This document shows, piece after piece, positions 22,945 through 33,423 of a stretch of DNA of 64,000 bases. The notes under the pieces are model-generated. The model was not told the DNA's origin, did no database searches, and saw nothing but the letters and a program-made list of their open reading frames with translations. The position numbers and the translations under genes are program-made. This DNA comes from Enterobacter asburiae (lineage in GTDB: Bacteria > Pseudomonadota > Gammaproteobacteria > Enterobacterales > Enterobacteriaceae), in the NCBI GenBank assembly GCA_011754535.1, contig JAAQVN010000001.1:3968001-4032000 (forward strand), written 5' to 3'. Position 1 is the stretch's first letter. Every line of letters begins with the position of its first letter.

Positions 22945-24039
22945 TTAGGCGACCGGCTTACCGGCGCGAACAAAAATCGGTTTGGTCACGTGGACCGGCA
23001 TTTCGCGGTTGCGGATCTGTACCACCGCCGTGTCGCCAATGCCCGCCGGCACGCGTGCCAGTGCAATACTGTAGCCCAGCGTCGGGGAGAAGGTGCCGCT
23101 GGTGATCACGCCTTCGAGATGATTGCCGTCGGCATCGGTGAAGCGCACTGGCAGTTCGCCGCGCAGCACGCCTTTTTCCTTCATCACCAGCCCCACCAGC
23201 TGTTCGGTACCCTTCTCGCGCTGCATCTCCAGCGCTTCACGGCCAATAAAGTCACGGTCAGCCGGTTCCCATGCGATGGTCCAGCCCATGTTGGCGGCCA
23301 GCGGAGAGACGCCTTCGTCCATCTCCTGGCCGTAGAGGTTCATACCCGCTTCAAGACGCAGGGTATCGCGCGCGCCCAGGCCCGCTGGCTTCACGCCCGC
23401 TTCCACCAGCGCACGCCAGAAATCAGCGGCCTTCTCGTTTGGCATCGCAATTTCGTAGCCCGCTTCACCGGTGTAGCCGGTAGTGGCGATAAACAGATCC
23501 CCCGCCTGCACGCCGAAGAACGGCTTCATGCCCTCTGTGGCTTTGCGCTGCTCGTCGTTAAACAGAGAGGCGGCTTTCGCCTGCGCGTTTGGCCCCTGCA
23601 CAGCGATCAGCGACAGATCATCACGGACGGTGATGTCGATGGCATAAGGTTCAGCGTGTTGGGTGATCCAGGAGAGGTCTTTTTCGCGGGTGGCGGAGTT
23701 TACAACGAGGCGGAAGAAATCTTCAGTGAAGTAATAGACGATGAGGTCATCAATCACGCCGCCCGAAGCATTCAGCATGCCGGTATAGAGAGCTTTACCC
23801 GGCGTCTTCAGTTTGGCGACGTCGTTTGCCAGCAGATAACGCAAAAACTCCCGGGTGCGGCTACCGCGCAGGTCGACAATCGTCATATGGGACACGTCGA
23901 ACATACCGGCATCGGTGCGCACCGCGTGGTGCTCATCAATCTGCGACCCGTAGTGCAGCGGCATCATCCAGCCGTGGAAGTCCACCATGCGGGCGCCGCA
24001 TAACACGTGCTGTTCGTACAAAGGAGTCTGTTGAGCCAT
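22945..24039 (-). CDS. gcvT: Aminomethyltransferase, glycine cleavage T protein
   Basis: Transfers the methylene group from lipoyl-GcvH to tetrahydrofolate and releases ammonia. 364 residues as in E. coli. Conserved features: [13 protein letters not shown], the active Asp in FDVSHM ([10 protein letters not shown]), folate-pocket Glu in the [10 protein letters not shown] segment, and [15 protein letters not shown]. First gene of the gcvTHP operon; a 397-bp upstream region carries likely GcvA sites. Confidence 0.98.
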   Translation of the reverse strand: MAQQTPLYEQHVLCGARMVDFHGWMMPLHYGSQIDEHHAVRTDAGMFDVSHMTIVDLRGSRTREFLRYLLANDVAKLKTPGKALYTGMLNASGGVIDDLIVYYFTEDFFRLVVNSATREKDLSWITQHAEPYAIDITVRDDLSLIAVQGPNAQAKAASLFNDEQRKATEGMKPFFGVQAGDLFIATTGYTGEAGYEIAMPNEKAADFWRALVEAGVKPAGLGARDTLRLEAGMNLYGQEMDEGVSPLAANMGWTIAWEPADRDFIGREALEMQREKGTEQLVGLVMKEKGVLRGELPVRFTDADGNHLEGVITSGTFSPTLGYSIALARVPAGIGDTAVVQIRNREMPVHVTKPIFVRAGKPVA

Positions 24040-24436
24040 CTTGTCCTCGTTGAAAAATTCACCGTGAAACCCGGTATCGGCCTCGTTCCCGAATGCCGAC
24101 GCAAACGTTCTCTTTTACCTGAACTTACCACCGAAACCGGCGGTTAACCATAAGGTAAAACGGGTCATCACATTAGCTTATGACCAAAAAACGCTGAAAA
24201 GCCTACAGAGTTATTCACTGGAAAAATGCGATTAACCCCGCACAAAATTAACAATGATCTAACAGGATTTAGCACATGGTGATATTTCGTGCGGAAAAAC
24301 GGGCCGGATTTCCGTAACAAGAAAAACACGACATTAGATTATCTAATGCGAAAAATGACGTGAAATTAGAATATTTCAAACGAGGGGATTTCCCCGGCGC
24401 AGAGGCCGGGAAATTATAGTGTGACGGGGGTCAATA
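24040..24436. promoter_or_regulatory. gcvTHP promoter and upstream control region
   Basis: 397 bp without a gene between ubiI and gcvT. In E. coli this region binds GcvA, Lrp and PurR. Several CTAAT/ATTAG pentamers, the core of known GcvA sites, are visible (for example 24171-24175 and the palindrome at 24332-24348, and again near 24365). Individual protein sites cannot be assigned from sequence alone. Confidence 0.6.
24332..24348. promoter_or_regulatory. Palindrome CATTAGAT-T-ATCTAATG, candidate GcvA site
   Basis: A perfect 8-bp inverted repeat with a single central base, containing CTAAT on both strands. It is about 290 bp before the gcvT start codon, in the range where upstream GcvA sites lie in E. 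coli. Confidence 0.5.
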
Positions 24437-25639
24437 TTATTTAAGCCAGTCCGGCAGGTCGTTAAGACCCATCGCCTGACGAAGAAGTTGCGGTTTGACG
24501 CCAGGAAGGGTATCTGCGAGTTTAAGACCGATATCGCGCAGCAGTTTCTTCGCCGGATTTGCCCCGGCAAACAGCTCGCGGAAGCCCTGCATCCCTGCCA
24601 GCATCATCGCCGCACTGTGCTTGCGGCTGCGCTCGTAGCGACGCAGGTAGAGATGCTGACCGATATCTTTGCCTTCACGATGCAGGCGGCGCAGTTCCTC
24701 AACCAGCTCCGCCGCGTCCATAAAGCCGAGGTTGACGCCCTGCCCGGCCAGCGGATGAATGGTATGCGCGGCATCGCCCACCAGCGCCAGACGATGCGCG
24801 GCAAACTGGCGCGCGTAGCGGCCGGTTAACGGGAACACCTGACGCTCGCTTTCAAGCGTGCACAGGCCAAGGCGGTTATCAAACGCCACGCACAGCACCT
24901 GGTTAAAGGCCTCGGGCGTCGCCTCCTGCATCTGCTGCGCTTTTTCCGGCACTAAGGACCAGACAATCGAGCACAGGTGCGGATCGGCAAGCGGCAGGAA
25001 GGCCAGAATACCGTCGTTGTGGAAAATCTGCCGGGCCACGCCGCCGTGCGGCTCTTCGGTACGGATTGTTGCCACCATCGCATGATGGCGGTAATCCCAG
25101 TACGTCAGCGGGATATCGGCTTTATTACGCAGCCAGGAGTTTGCGCCGTCGGCACCGACCACCAGACGCGCGGTCAGCATGTCGCCGCTTTGCAGGGTGA
25201 TAAACGCCTCGTTTTCGCCCCACGCCACCTGCTGGATCTGCGCAGGCGCGACCAGCGTCACGTCGCTGCACAGCTCTGCTTTCTGCCACAGCGCGTGATG
25301 GATCACCCCATTCTCAATGATATGGCCCAGATGGCTATAGCCCATACTTTCATCATCGAAGGCAATATGGCCAAAGCTGTCTTTGTCCCACACTTCCATG
25401 CCGTGATAGCAGCTGGCGCGCTGGGCGACGATATCTGACCAGACGCCGAGACGCGTCAGCAGCTTTTCGCTGGCCGCGTTAATCGCCGAGACGCGGAGTT
25501 CTGGCGGGGCATCAGGTGCGACGGGCTGAGGCGGCTTTTGCTCCAGCACCGCCACGCGCAGTCCGCTACCCTGCAATCCACAGGCCAGCGCCAGCCCAAC
25601 CATTCCGCCGCCAACGATGGCAACATCAACATTTTGCAC
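24437..25639 (-). CDS. ubiI: Ubiquinone C5-hydroxylase UbiI (VisC)
   Basis: FAD monooxygenase of aerobic ubiquinone synthesis (C5 hydroxylation). 400 residues. FAD motifs: the N-terminal GxGxxG in VDVAIVGGGMVGLALA, the DG motif in LVVGADGANSWLR, and the GD motif in LVGDAAHTIHPLAGQGVNLG. Third gene of pepP-ubiH-ubiI, 12 bp after ubiH. Confidence 0.96.
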   Translation of the reverse strand: MQNVDVAIVGGGMVGLALACGLQGSGLRVAVLEQKPPQPVAPDAPPELRVSAINAASEKLLTRLGVWSDIVAQRASCYHGMEVWDKDSFGHIAFDDESMGYSHLGHIIENGVIHHALWQKAELCSDVTLVAPAQIQQVAWGENEAFITLQSGDMLTARLVVGADGANSWLRNKADIPLTYWDYRHHAMVATIRTEEPHGGVARQIFHNDGILAFLPLADPHLCSIVWSLVPEKAQQMQEATPEAFNQVLCVAFDNRLGLCTLESERQVFPLTGRYARQFAAHRLALVGDAAHTIHPLAGQGVNLGFMDAAELVEELRRLHREGKDIGQHLYLRRYERSRKHSAAMMLAGMQGFRELFAGANPAKKLLRDIGLKLADTLPGVKPQLLRQAMGLNDLPDWLK

Positions 25640-25651
25640 GGTGATAACTCC

Positions 25652-26830
25652 TTAACGCGCAACCCAACCCAGGGTCCGCTGCGCCAGCACGTCACGTGCC
25701 GGAATGAACAGTTCCATCGCCATCAGCCCGAGGTTGCGGCCAGCAACCAGCGGCGCCCAGCGATTGGCAAAGAGATGGACTAAACCATCGGTGACGCCAA
25801 TTGTCGCCTCTTTATCGGCCTGGCGTCGCGTCTGGTAATGGCTTAGCACCGGGTAAGCGCCACAGTCTTTTTGTTCGCTCCACGCCTGCGAAAGCGTTTC
25901 GGCAAGGCTCATCACATCCCGCAGGCCGAGGTTAAAGCCCTGGCCGGCGATGGGGTGGAGGGTTTGCGCCGCATTGCCGACCAGCGCCACGCGGTGAGAA
26001 ACAGACTGTGATGCCGTGGTTAACGACAGCGGATAGACCGCACGTTTCCCGGCATGGGTAATACGCCCCAGCCGCCAGCCAAAGGCTTTCTGCAGCTCGC
26101 TACAAAAGCGTTCGTCGGACCAGGCCTTAACCTCTTCGGCTTTATCCTGCGGGTGGCACCAGACCAGCGAGCAGCGCCCGTCCGTCATAGGCAGCATCGC
26201 CAGCGGACCGTGCTGGGTAAAGCGTTCAAATGCCCGGCCGTTGTGTTCTGCTGCGGTCGAGACGTTCGCAATGACCGCGACCTGCCCGTAAGGCTGCTGT
26301 CGCCACTCTACGCCGCACTGGGTGCCGAGCGCCGAGCGCGACCCGTCCGCCGCAACCAAAAGCTGTCCATCGAGCACAATGCCATTATCCAGCGTTACGC
26401 TGACCGCCTCTTCACTGCGGGTGAAGCTGGCAACGCGTGCCGGGCAGTGCAGCGTAACGCCCGGCGCGTCCTGCAACAGGCGGAACAGGCGCAGGCCAAT
26501 ATCGTGCAGTTCAACGACCTGACCCAGCGCGTCAATACGGTAATCGTGGGCATCCAGCGTCACAAACCCGGCATGGCCGCGATCGCTCACGTGCACGGTA
26601 TTAATGGCGGTGGCGCAATCGGCGATGGCCTGCCAGATGCCAATCCGGGACAGCTGCTGGCAGGTGCCCTGCGCCAGGGCAATGGCGCGGGAATCAAAAC
26701 CAGGGTGATTCTTCGCATGCGGCGCGACGGCTTCAACCAGATGCACCGGAAGCTGCCCCTTCGTTAAATGCGAGACAGCCAGTGCCAGCGTGGCGCCGGT
26801 CATGCCGCCGCCAACGATAATCACGCTCAT
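25652..26830 (-). CDS. ubiH: Ubiquinone C1-hydroxylase UbiH
   Basis: FAD monooxygenase acting on octaprenyl phenol intermediates, 392 residues as in E. coli. It has the same three FAD motifs as UbiI (IIVGGGMTGATLALA, LLVAADGSRSALG, LVGNAAQTLHPIAGQGFN); in the last the usual GD pair reads GN, as I recall for UbiH proteins. Its start overlaps the stop of pepP by 4 bp. Confidence 0.96.
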   Translation of the reverse strand: MSVIIVGGGMTGATLALAVSHLTKGQLPVHLVEAVAPHAKNHPGFDSRAIALAQGTCQQLSRIGIWQAIADCATAINTVHVSDRGHAGFVTLDAHDYRIDALGQVVELHDIGLRLFRLLQDAPGVTLHCPARVASFTRSEEAVSVTLDNGIVLDGQLLVAADGSRSALGTQCGVEWRQQPYGQVAVIANVSTAAEHNGRAFERFTQHGPLAMLPMTDGRCSLVWCHPQDKAEEVKAWSDERFCSELQKAFGWRLGRITHAGKRAVYPLSLTTASQSVSHRVALVGNAAQTLHPIAGQGFNLGLRDVMSLAETLSQAWSEQKDCGAYPVLSHYQTRRQADKEATIGVTDGLVHLFANRWAPLVAGRNLGLMAMELFIPARDVLAQRTLGWVAR

Positions 26831-28146
26831 ACGCGCGCCGCTGCCATCAGCGCCTCGATATCGTCCGCTTTTTTCACCACGCTCGCGGTCAGGTTTTCGT
26901 TGCCGGTTTCGGTGATGACGATGTCGTCTTCAATACGAATGCCGATTCCGCGGTATTCCTCTGGCACGTCGGCATCCGGCGCGATGTACAGACCCGGCTC
27001 GACGGTCAGCACCATGCCCGGCTCCAGCACGCGTGAACGTTCAGGGGCGTATGCGCCCACGTCGTGCACGTCCAGCCCCAGCCAGTGGCTCAGGCCGTGC
27101 ATAAAGTACGGACGATGGGCATTCTCGGTAATCAGGGTGTCCACGTCGCCTTTCAGAATGCCGAGCTTCACCAGCCCGGTCACCATGATGCGCACGACTT
27201 CGCCGGTCACCTCCTGAATAGAGGTGCCTGGCCGATACAGCGTGAGCGCCGTCTCAAGTGACTCGAGAACGATGTCATAAATTGCCCGCTGCGCCGGTGA
27301 AAATTTACCGTTCACCGGGAAAGTACGGGTGATGTCGCCCGCATAGCCCTGATATTCGCAACCGGCGTCAATCAAAACCAGATCGCCGTCGCGCAGCGCG
27401 CTTTCGTTTTCGGTGTAGTGCAGAATGCAGCCGTTTTCCCCACCGCCAACGATGGTGTTGTAGGACGGGAAGCGCGCACCGTGACGGTTAAATTCGTGAT
27501 GAATTTCGCCTTCCAGCTGATATTCGAACATCCCGGGACGGCATTTTTCCATCGCGCGGGTGTGCGCCAGCGCGCTGATTTCGCCCGCACGGCGCATCAC
27601 GTTCAGCTCTTCTTCAGATTTGAACAGGCGCATCTCGTGCACTACCGGACGCCAGTCCGTGAGGGTGGCGGGCGCGGACAGGTTCTGGCGCGAGCCTTTG
27701 CGCAGCTTATCCAGCGCGGTGAAAACAATCTCATCGGCGTAAGCATATTCGCCCTGCGCGTGGTAGAGCACGTCGAGGCCGTTTAGCAGCTGATAGAGCT
27801 GCTGGTTGATTTCGCTAAATGCCAGCGCACGGTCAACGCCCAGCTTTTCCGGTGCGGCCTCTTGCCCTAAGCGGCGGCCAAACCAGATTTCAGCGGTTAA
27901 GTCTCGTACGCGGTTGAAAATCACGCTGTGGTTATGGGTGTCATTGCTCTTAATCAGCACCAGCACCGCTTCCGGTTCGTTAAAGCCGGTGAAGTACCAA
28001 AAATCGCTGCTCTGGCGATAGGGGTATTCGCTGTCGGCGCTGCGCGTCACCTCTGGCGCGGCAAAAATCAGCGCCGCGCTGCCCGGCTGCATGTTTGCCA
28101 GCAGCGCCTGACGACGGCGCAAATACTCTTGTTGCGAGATAACCAT
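26827..28146 (-). CDS. pepP: Xaa-Pro aminopeptidase P
   Basis: Manganese peptidase that removes an N-terminal residue before proline. 439 residues from 28146; that ATG has GGAGGG just upstream, while the longer in-frame opening overlaps ygfB in a second frame and is not plausible. Pita-bread fold with metal ligands in LIDAGCEYQGYAGDITRTF (two Asp), HGLSHWLGLDVHDVG (His), TVEPGLYI (Glu) and GIRIEDDIVIT (Glu). It overlaps ubiH by 4 bp and follows ygfB by 25 bp. Confidence 0.97.
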   Translation of the reverse strand: MVISQQEYLRRRQALLANMQPGSAALIFAAPEVTRSADSEYPYRQSSDFWYFTGFNEPEAVLVLIKSNDTHNHSVIFNRVRDLTAEIWFGRRLGQEAAPEKLGVDRALAFSEINQQLYQLLNGLDVLYHAQGEYAYADEIVFTALDKLRKGSRQNLSAPATLTDWRPVVHEMRLFKSEEELNVMRRAGEISALAHTRAMEKCRPGMFEYQLEGEIHHEFNRHGARFPSYNTIVGGGENGCILHYTENESALRDGDLVLIDAGCEYQGYAGDITRTFPVNGKFSPAQRAIYDIVLESLETALTLYRPGTSIQEVTGEVVRIMVTGLVKLGILKGDVDTLITENAHRPYFMHGLSHWLGLDVHDVGAYAPERSRVLEPGMVLTVEPGLYIAPDADVPEEYRGIGIRIEDDIVITETGNENLTASVVKKADDIEALMAAARV

Positions 28147-28171
28147 GACACCCTCCTGTGCGTTATTTTTC

Positions 28172-28750
28172 TTAATGTAAGGTTGGCTTGCGAACTTCCG
28201 GCGCGGTCGGCTGCGAGCGCGTAAAGTTGTCGTGGCACAGCAACGCCGCCACGCGCACGTACTCGATAATTTCTTCGAGAGACATCTCCAGCTCTTCCTG
28301 GTCTTCCTCTTCATCGTAGCCGAGCTGGGCAATGTTACGCAGATCGTCGATCGCTTCACCCGCTTCGCCGGTGACTTTATCAAGCTTAGGCTGCGTCACG
28401 CCCAGCCCCAGCAGATAGTGGTTTACCCAACCTGCGAGCGCATCGGCACGATCGAAGACGCTGACATCGTCACCTTCAGGCAGATAAAGCTGAAAAAGGA
28501 AGCCATCGTCTTCCAGCGAATCGCTGGTGGCCGCGTGCATTTTTCGCAGCGCTTCCGCCAGTTCGTGGCCAAAAGCCAGCCCTTCGTTTGTGAGGTCGTG
28601 GATCAGCGGCTGCCATGAGCTGTCGCTGTTTCCGCCGCACAGTATGCCGCTGATCAGACCGTGCATTTCGGCAGGGGTAAGACCGACTCCCTGCTGGTTC
28701 AGTAACTGGTTTAAATCCTTGTAACCAGGCATTTCGTTCTGTATAGACAT
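28172..28750 (-). CDS. ygfB: YgfB, UPF0149-family protein
   Basis: 192 residues from the [10 protein letters not shown] start; a second ATG two codons upstream is less consistent with the family. All-helical, acidic protein of unknown biochemistry in E. coli; in Pseudomonas the homologue affects expression of an AmpD-type amidase. The conserved [14 protein letters not shown] and [19 protein letters not shown] segments are present. It heads the ygfB-pepP-ubiH-ubiI operon and is divergent from zapA. Confidence 0.94.
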   Translation of the reverse strand: MSIQNEMPGYKDLNQLLNQQGVGLTPAEMHGLISGILCGGNSDSSWQPLIHDLTNEGLAFGHELAEALRKMHAATSDSLEDDGFLFQLYLPEGDDVSVFDRADALAGWVNHYLLGLGVTQPKLDKVTGEAGEAIDDLRNIAQLGYDEEEDQEELEMSLEEIIEYVRVAALLCHDNFTRSQPTAPEVRKPTLH

Positions 28751-28851
28751 ACGCATTCGTCATCAAAGGGAGGATATTCATGGTATGCTACCACTTTGGA
28801 CCCTGGTGATACCAGAAAAGGGCTTGTATCTTCACATCAGGGTAGCTATAG

Positions 28852-29247
<396 letters not shown>

Positions 29248-29289
29248 CACTTCTCAGTTGACTATGGTAGAGTAACTGTGAAGACAAAA

Positions 29290-29473
29290 TTTCTCTGAGA
29301 TGTTCGCAAGCGGGCCAGTCCCCTGAGCCGATATTTCATACCACAAGAATGTGGCGCTCCATGGTTGGTGAGCATGCTCGGTTCGTCCGAGAAGCCTTAA
29401 AACTATGACGACACATTCACCTTGAACCAAGGGTTCAAGGGTTACAGCCTGCGGCGGCATCTCGGAGATTCCC
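29290..29473 (+). ncRNA. ssrS: 6S RNA
   Basis: About 184 nt that sequesters sigma-70 RNA polymerase in stationary phase by mimicking an open promoter. The 5' end ATTTCTCTGAGATGTTCGC and the 3' end GGCATCTCGGAGATTCC pair to close the rod, and the internal AAGAATGTGGCGCTCC ... CCTTGAACCAAGGG blocks match the E. coli RNA with a few changes. It is co-transcribed with downstream fau. Confidence 0.97.
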
Positions 29474-29496
29474 TCTTTCTTCTTCTACCCACTACC

Positions 29497-30093
29497 ATGA
29501 CTCAATTCCCTGAAGTTTCTGCCTCACGCCAGGATATCCGTCAGCTTATTCGCCAGCGTCGTCGCGCGCTTACGTCCGAGCAACAAGCACACTTTGCGCA
29601 GCAGGCCGCAGCCCGCATGATGGCGTATCCGCCAGTGGTAATGGCGAACACGGTCGCTCTGTTTCTGTCGTTTGATGGCGAGCTGGATACCCAGCCGCTT
29701 ATCGACCAGCTCTGGCGCGCCGGAAAGAAGGTTTATCTGCCGGTACTGCATCCGTTTAGCCAAGGTAATTTGCTGTTTCTACACTACCACCCGCACAGCG
29801 AGCTGGTGGTAAATCGTCTGAAAATTACCGAACCGAAACTCGACGTGCGCGACGTATTACCGCTGTCCGAGCTGGACGTGCTGATTACCCCGCTGGTGGC
29901 GTTTGATGAACAGGGCCAGCGTTTAGGTATGGGCGGCGGTTTCTATGACAGAACGCTGCAAAACTGGCAGGAGTACGGGCTACAGCCGGTGGGTTATGCG
30001 CATGATTGCCAGGCTGTAGAGGCCCTGCCGGTGGAGAAATGGGATGTGCCGTTACCGGCTGTGGTGACGCCCAGTAAAATCTGGGTCTGGTAG
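29497..30093 (+). CDS. fau: 5-formyltetrahydrofolate cyclo-ligase family protein (YgfA/Fau)
   Basis: ATP-dependent conversion of 5-formyl-THF to methenyl-THF; in E. coli it influences persister formation. 198 residues from 29497, the first good ATG after 6S RNA; the family core starts near IRQRRRAL (about residue 21). The ATP and substrate segments FLSFDGELDTQPL and the signature GQRLGMGGGFYDRTL are intact. It uses the ssrS transcript; the REP pair at 30100-30179 lies in the convergent gap with serA. Confidence 0.95.
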   Translation: MTQFPEVSASRQDIRQLIRQRRRALTSEQQAHFAQQAAARMMAYPPVVMANTVALFLSFDGELDTQPLIDQLWRAGKKVYLPVLHPFSQGNLLFLHYHPHSELVVNRLKITEPKLDVRDVLPLSELDVLITPLVAFDEQGQRLGMGGGFYDRTLQNWQEYGLQPVGYAHDCQAVEALPVEKWDVPLPAVVTPSKIWVW

Positions 30094-30099
30094 AACAAA

Positions 30100-30179
30100 G
30101 CCGGGTGGCGGCTATGCCTTACCCGGCCTACATAAATCCTCGGGCATTGTAGGTCGGGTAAGCGTAAGCGCCACCCGAC
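30100..30179. repeat. REP elements, copies 2 and 3, inverted pair (BIME-like)
   Basis: GCCGGGTGGCGGCTATGCC... (30100-30131) and the inverse element ending CGCCACCCGAC (30149-30179), separated by 17 bp, between convergent fau and serA. This is the classical paired-REP arrangement. Confidence 0.88.
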
Positions 30180-30195
30180 ACCACAAACCACACTA

Positions 30196-31428
30196 TCAGT
30201 AAAGCAAGCGCGCGCGAATCGTCCCCGGAATAGCCTTCATGCTCTGCAGCGCTTTCTCGGCAACGTCTTCATCGGCTTCAATATCGATAACCACATAACC
30301 CATCTGCGAGTTGGTTTGCAGATATTGAGCGGCGATGTTGACGCCCTGCTCGGCAAAGATCTGGTTGATGGCGGTCAGCACGCCAGGACGGTTTTCGTGG
30401 ATGTGCAGCAGACGGCGACCGCCGTGCAGCGGCAGAGACACCTCCGGGAAGTTCACCGCAGAGAGCGTTGAACCGTTGTCGGAATATTTGCTCAGCTTGC
30501 CCGCCACTTCCAGACCGATATTCTCCTGCGCTTCCTGAGTAGAACCACCGATGTGTGGCGTCAGGATCACGTTGTCGAACTCGCACAGCGGAGAGTTAAA
30601 CGGATCGCTGTTGGTCGCAGGCTCCGTCGGGAATACGTCGATGGCTGCCCCCGCCAGATGCTTACGCTTCAGCGCATCGCACAGCGCAGGGATATCGACC
30701 ACCGTACCGCGCGCGGCGTTGATCAGCAGAGAGCCCGGCTTCATCAGCGCCAGCTCTTCCGCACCCATCATGTTTTTGGTAGAGGCGTTTTCCGGCACGT
30801 GCAGGCTGACTACGTCGCTCATGTTCAGCAGGTCAGAGAGATGCTGCACCTGCGTCGCGTTACCCAGCGGCAGCTTGCTTTCGATATCGTAAAAGTAAAC
30901 GTGCATTCCCAGCGACTCCGCCAGGATCCCCAGTTGGGTACCGATGTGGCCGTAGCCGATGATACCCAGCTTTTTACCACGGGCTTCGTATGAGCCCGCA
31001 GCCAGTTTGTTCCACACGCCGCGGTGCGCTTTGGCGTTAGCTTCCGGAATACCGCGCAGCAGCAGCAGCAGTTCGCCAATCACCAGTTCCGCCACGGAAC
31101 GGGTGTTCGAGAACGGCGCGTTAAAGACCGGGATACCGCGTTTTGCGGCAGCGTTCAGGTCGACCTGGTTGGTGCCGATGCAGAAACAGCCAATGGCAAC
31201 CAGCTTTTCCGCCGCGGCAATCACGTCTTCAGTCAGGTGGGTACGGGATCGCAGGCCAATGAAGTGGGCATCACGGATGGCGGCTTTCAGCTCTTCCGTA
31301 TCCAGCGCACCTTTGTGAAATTCGATATTGGTGTAACCCGCCGCACGAAGGCTATCAAGCGCTTTCTGATGCACGCCCTCGACCAGCAGGAATTTAATCT
31401 TGTCTTTCTCCAGTGATACCTTTGCCAT
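30196..31428 (-). CDS. serA: D-3-phosphoglycerate dehydrogenase
   Basis: First step of serine synthesis, feedback-inhibited by serine. 410 residues from the MAKVSLEKDK start; the longer in-frame opening adds 23 unlikely residues. NAD loop KLGIIGYGHIGTQLG (about 155-170), catalytic Arg in NAARGTVVD, Glu in FPTEPAT and His in LTPHIGGST, then a C-terminal serine-binding ACT domain (HIHENRPGVL to the end). Serine made here feeds glycine and the gcv system. Confidence 0.98.
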   Translation of the reverse strand: MAKVSLEKDKIKFLLVEGVHQKALDSLRAAGYTNIEFHKGALDTEELKAAIRDAHFIGLRSRTHLTEDVIAAAEKLVAIGCFCIGTNQVDLNAAAKRGIPVFNAPFSNTRSVAELVIGELLLLLRGIPEANAKAHRGVWNKLAAGSYEARGKKLGIIGYGHIGTQLGILAESLGMHVYFYDIESKLPLGNATQVQHLSDLLNMSDVVSLHVPENASTKNMMGAEELALMKPGSLLINAARGTVVDIPALCDALKRKHLAGAAIDVFPTEPATNSDPFNSPLCEFDNVILTPHIGGSTQEAQENIGLEVAGKLSKYSDNGSTLSAVNFPEVSLPLHGGRRLLHIHENRPGVLTAINQIFAEQGVNIAAQYLQTNSQMGYVVIDIEADEDVAEKALQSMKAIPGTIRARLLY

Positions 31429-31654
31429 TTCCCCGACCCTGTTTTTATCTGAACTGATGTTGTGCTGGATTGAAATCCGCTGTAGCCAACATATCAAAAA
31501 AAACTATTGCAGCAATATGAACGTTTGCGTCGGCACTCTGAAGAAAAGTCATACAGGGCTAAATGGCAGAGTAAAATGCTGAGGAAATCTACAAACGTGG
31601 CAGGATCGGCAAAAGAGGCGGAAAAGCGTGACACAAGTCACCAAATTTAGCTTT

Positions 31655-31690
31655 TCAAAAATTTTTTAGCGGGGGGAGCACTCCCCCCGT
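31655..31690 (-). terminator. Probable rpiA terminator
   Basis: A GC stem of nine pairs (CGGGGGGAG/CTCCCCCCG) with a two-base loop lies 5 bp after the rpiA stop, followed on the minus strand by an AT-rich run (TAAAAAATTTTT). The T-run is interrupted by A, hence moderate confidence. Confidence 0.6.
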
Positions 31691-31694
31691 CAGA

Positions 31695-32354
31695 TCATTT
31701 TACGATGGTTTTGACGCCGTCGGCCGTACCTATCAGTGCCACGTCCGCGCCGCGGTTGGCAAATAACCCTACGGTAACAACGCCTGGAATGCCGTTGATG
31801 GCGTTTTCCAGGGCAATCGCGTCGAGAATTTCCAGGCCGTGAACGTCGAGGATGACGTTACCGTTGTCGGTGACCACGCCCTGACGGTATTCCGGACGGC
31901 CACCCAGCTTCACCAGCTGACGGGCAACCGCACTGCGCGCCATCGGGATCACTTCGACCGGCAGCGGAAAATTACCCAGAATGTCGACCTGCTTGGAGGC
32001 ATCCGCGATGCAGATGAACTTGTCCGCAACCGAGGCGATGATCTTTTCACGGGTCAGCGCCGCGCCGCCGCCTTTGATCATCTGCATATGGCCGTTGATT
32101 TCATCCGCACCATCAACGTAAATGCCCAGACGATCCACTTCGTTGAGATCGAAAACGGTAATGCCGAGGCTTTTCAGCTTTTCCGTGGACGCATCGGAGC
32201 TGGAAACCGCGCCCTCGATCTGCCCCTTCATCGTGCCCAGTGCATCGATAAAGTGCGCCGCCGTTGACCCCGTACCAACACCGACAATGGTCCCTGGCTG
32301 TACGTACTGGAGAGCGGCCCATCCTACTGCTTTTTTCAGTTCATCCTGCGTCAT
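31695..32354 (-). CDS. rpiA: Ribose-5-phosphate isomerase A
   Basis: Interconverts ribose 5-phosphate and ribulose 5-phosphate. 219 residues as in E. coli. Phosphate loop [31 protein letters not shown] (active Glu/Lys region) and the DNGNVILDV segment are all present. It is divergent from argP and has its own likely terminator, so it is separate from serA. Confidence 0.98.
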   Translation of the reverse strand: MTQDELKKAVGWAALQYVQPGTIVGVGTGSTAAHFIDALGTMKGQIEGAVSSSDASTEKLKSLGITVFDLNEVDRLGIYVDGADEINGHMQMIKGGGAALTREKIIASVADKFICIADASKQVDILGNFPLPVEVIPMARSAVARQLVKLGGRPEYRQGVVTDNGNVILDVHGLEILDAIALENAINGIPGVVTVGLFANRGADVALIGTADGVKTIVK

Positions 32355-32481
32355 GATCGTTTTGCCTGTGGTGTGAAAACTCAGGGCGCATTATAGAACA
32401 CGTCGAATGGATTTCGTCTGCCAGGAAGGGAAAATTGTGTCATAGTGCAGATTAAGCAAAATTAAGGAGCCAGCCAGAGCA

Positions 32482-33375
32482 ATGAAACGTCCGGACTACA
32501 GAACACTACAGGCACTTGATGCAGTTATTCGTGAACGTGGCTTTGAGCGCGCAGCGCAAAAGCTGTGTATCACCCAGTCCGCCGTATCACAGCGTATCAA
32601 ACAGCTTGAAAACATGTTCGGGCAGCCGCTGCTGGTGCGTACCGTGCCGCCGCGCCCAACGGAGCAAGGGCAAAAACTTCTCGCCCTGCTGCGTCAGGTT
32701 GAGCTGCTGGAAGACGAATGGCTGGGTGACGAACAAACGGGCTCCACGCCGCTGCTGCTCTCGCTGGCGGTCAACGCCGACAGTCTGGCAACCTGGCTGC
32801 TGCCTGCCCTTGCGCCGGTCCTGGCCGACTCCCCTATCCGCCTGAATCTCCAGGTTGAAGATGAAACCCGCACCCAGGAGCGCCTGCGTCGCGGCGAAGT
32901 GGTGGGGGCAGTCAGTATTCAGCCGCAGGCGCTGCCAAGCTGTCTTGTCGATCAGCTGGGCGCGCTGGACTACCTGTTCGTGGGTTCAAAAGCCTTTGCG
33001 GAGCGCTACTTCCCGAACGGCGTCACCCGCGCAGCGCTGCTGAAAGCGCCGGCCGTGGCGTTCGACCATCTGGACGATATGCACCAGGCATTTTTGCAGC
33101 AAAACTTTGACCTGCCGCCGGGCAGCGTGCCGTGCCATATCGTCAACTCGTCCGAAGCCTTTGTGCAGCTTGCGCGTCAGGGCACAACCTGCTGCATGAT
33201 CCCGCACCTGCAGATTGAGAAAGAGTTGAAAAGCGGTGAGCTGATTGACCTAACGCCGGGGCTGTATCAGCGCCGGATGCTCTACTGGCACCGTTTTGCG
33301 CCGGAAAGCCGCATGATGCGCAACGTTACTGACGCGCTGCTGGCGTTTGGGCATAAGGTGTTGAGACAGGATTAA
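32482..33375 (+). CDS. argP: LysR-type regulator ArgP (IciA)
   Basis: 297 residues. N-terminal winged HTH ([33 protein letters not shown]), then a periplasmic-binding-protein-like effector domain. In E. coli it senses lysine/arginine and activates argO, located 1 kb away here in the opposite orientation. Yjd-type or sbm/scp genes that follow it in E. coli are missing; yggE is directly convergent. Confidence 0.96.
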   Translation: MKRPDYRTLQALDAVIRERGFERAAQKLCITQSAVSQRIKQLENMFGQPLLVRTVPPRPTEQGQKLLALLRQVELLEDEWLGDEQTGSTPLLLSLAVNADSLATWLLPALAPVLADSPIRLNLQVEDETRTQERLRRGEVVGAVSIQPQALPSCLVDQLGALDYLFVGSKAFAERYFPNGVTRAALLKAPAVAFDHLDDMHQAFLQQNFDLPPGSVPCHIVNSSEAFVQLARQGTTCCMIPHLQIEKELKSGELIDLTPGLYQRRMLYWHRFAPESRMMRNVTDALLAFGHKVLRQD

Positions 33376-33386
33376 TCGCTTGAATT

Positions 33387-33419
33387 CCCTCTCCCTGTGG
33401 GAGAGGGTTAGGGTGAGGG
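33387..33419 (+). repeat. CCCTCTCCC palindromic repeat, copy 5
   Basis: CCCTCTCCC TGT GGGAGAGGG followed by TTAGGGTGAGGG, in the short convergent gap of argP and yggE. Confidence 0.85.
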
Positions 33420-33423
33420 CAAA

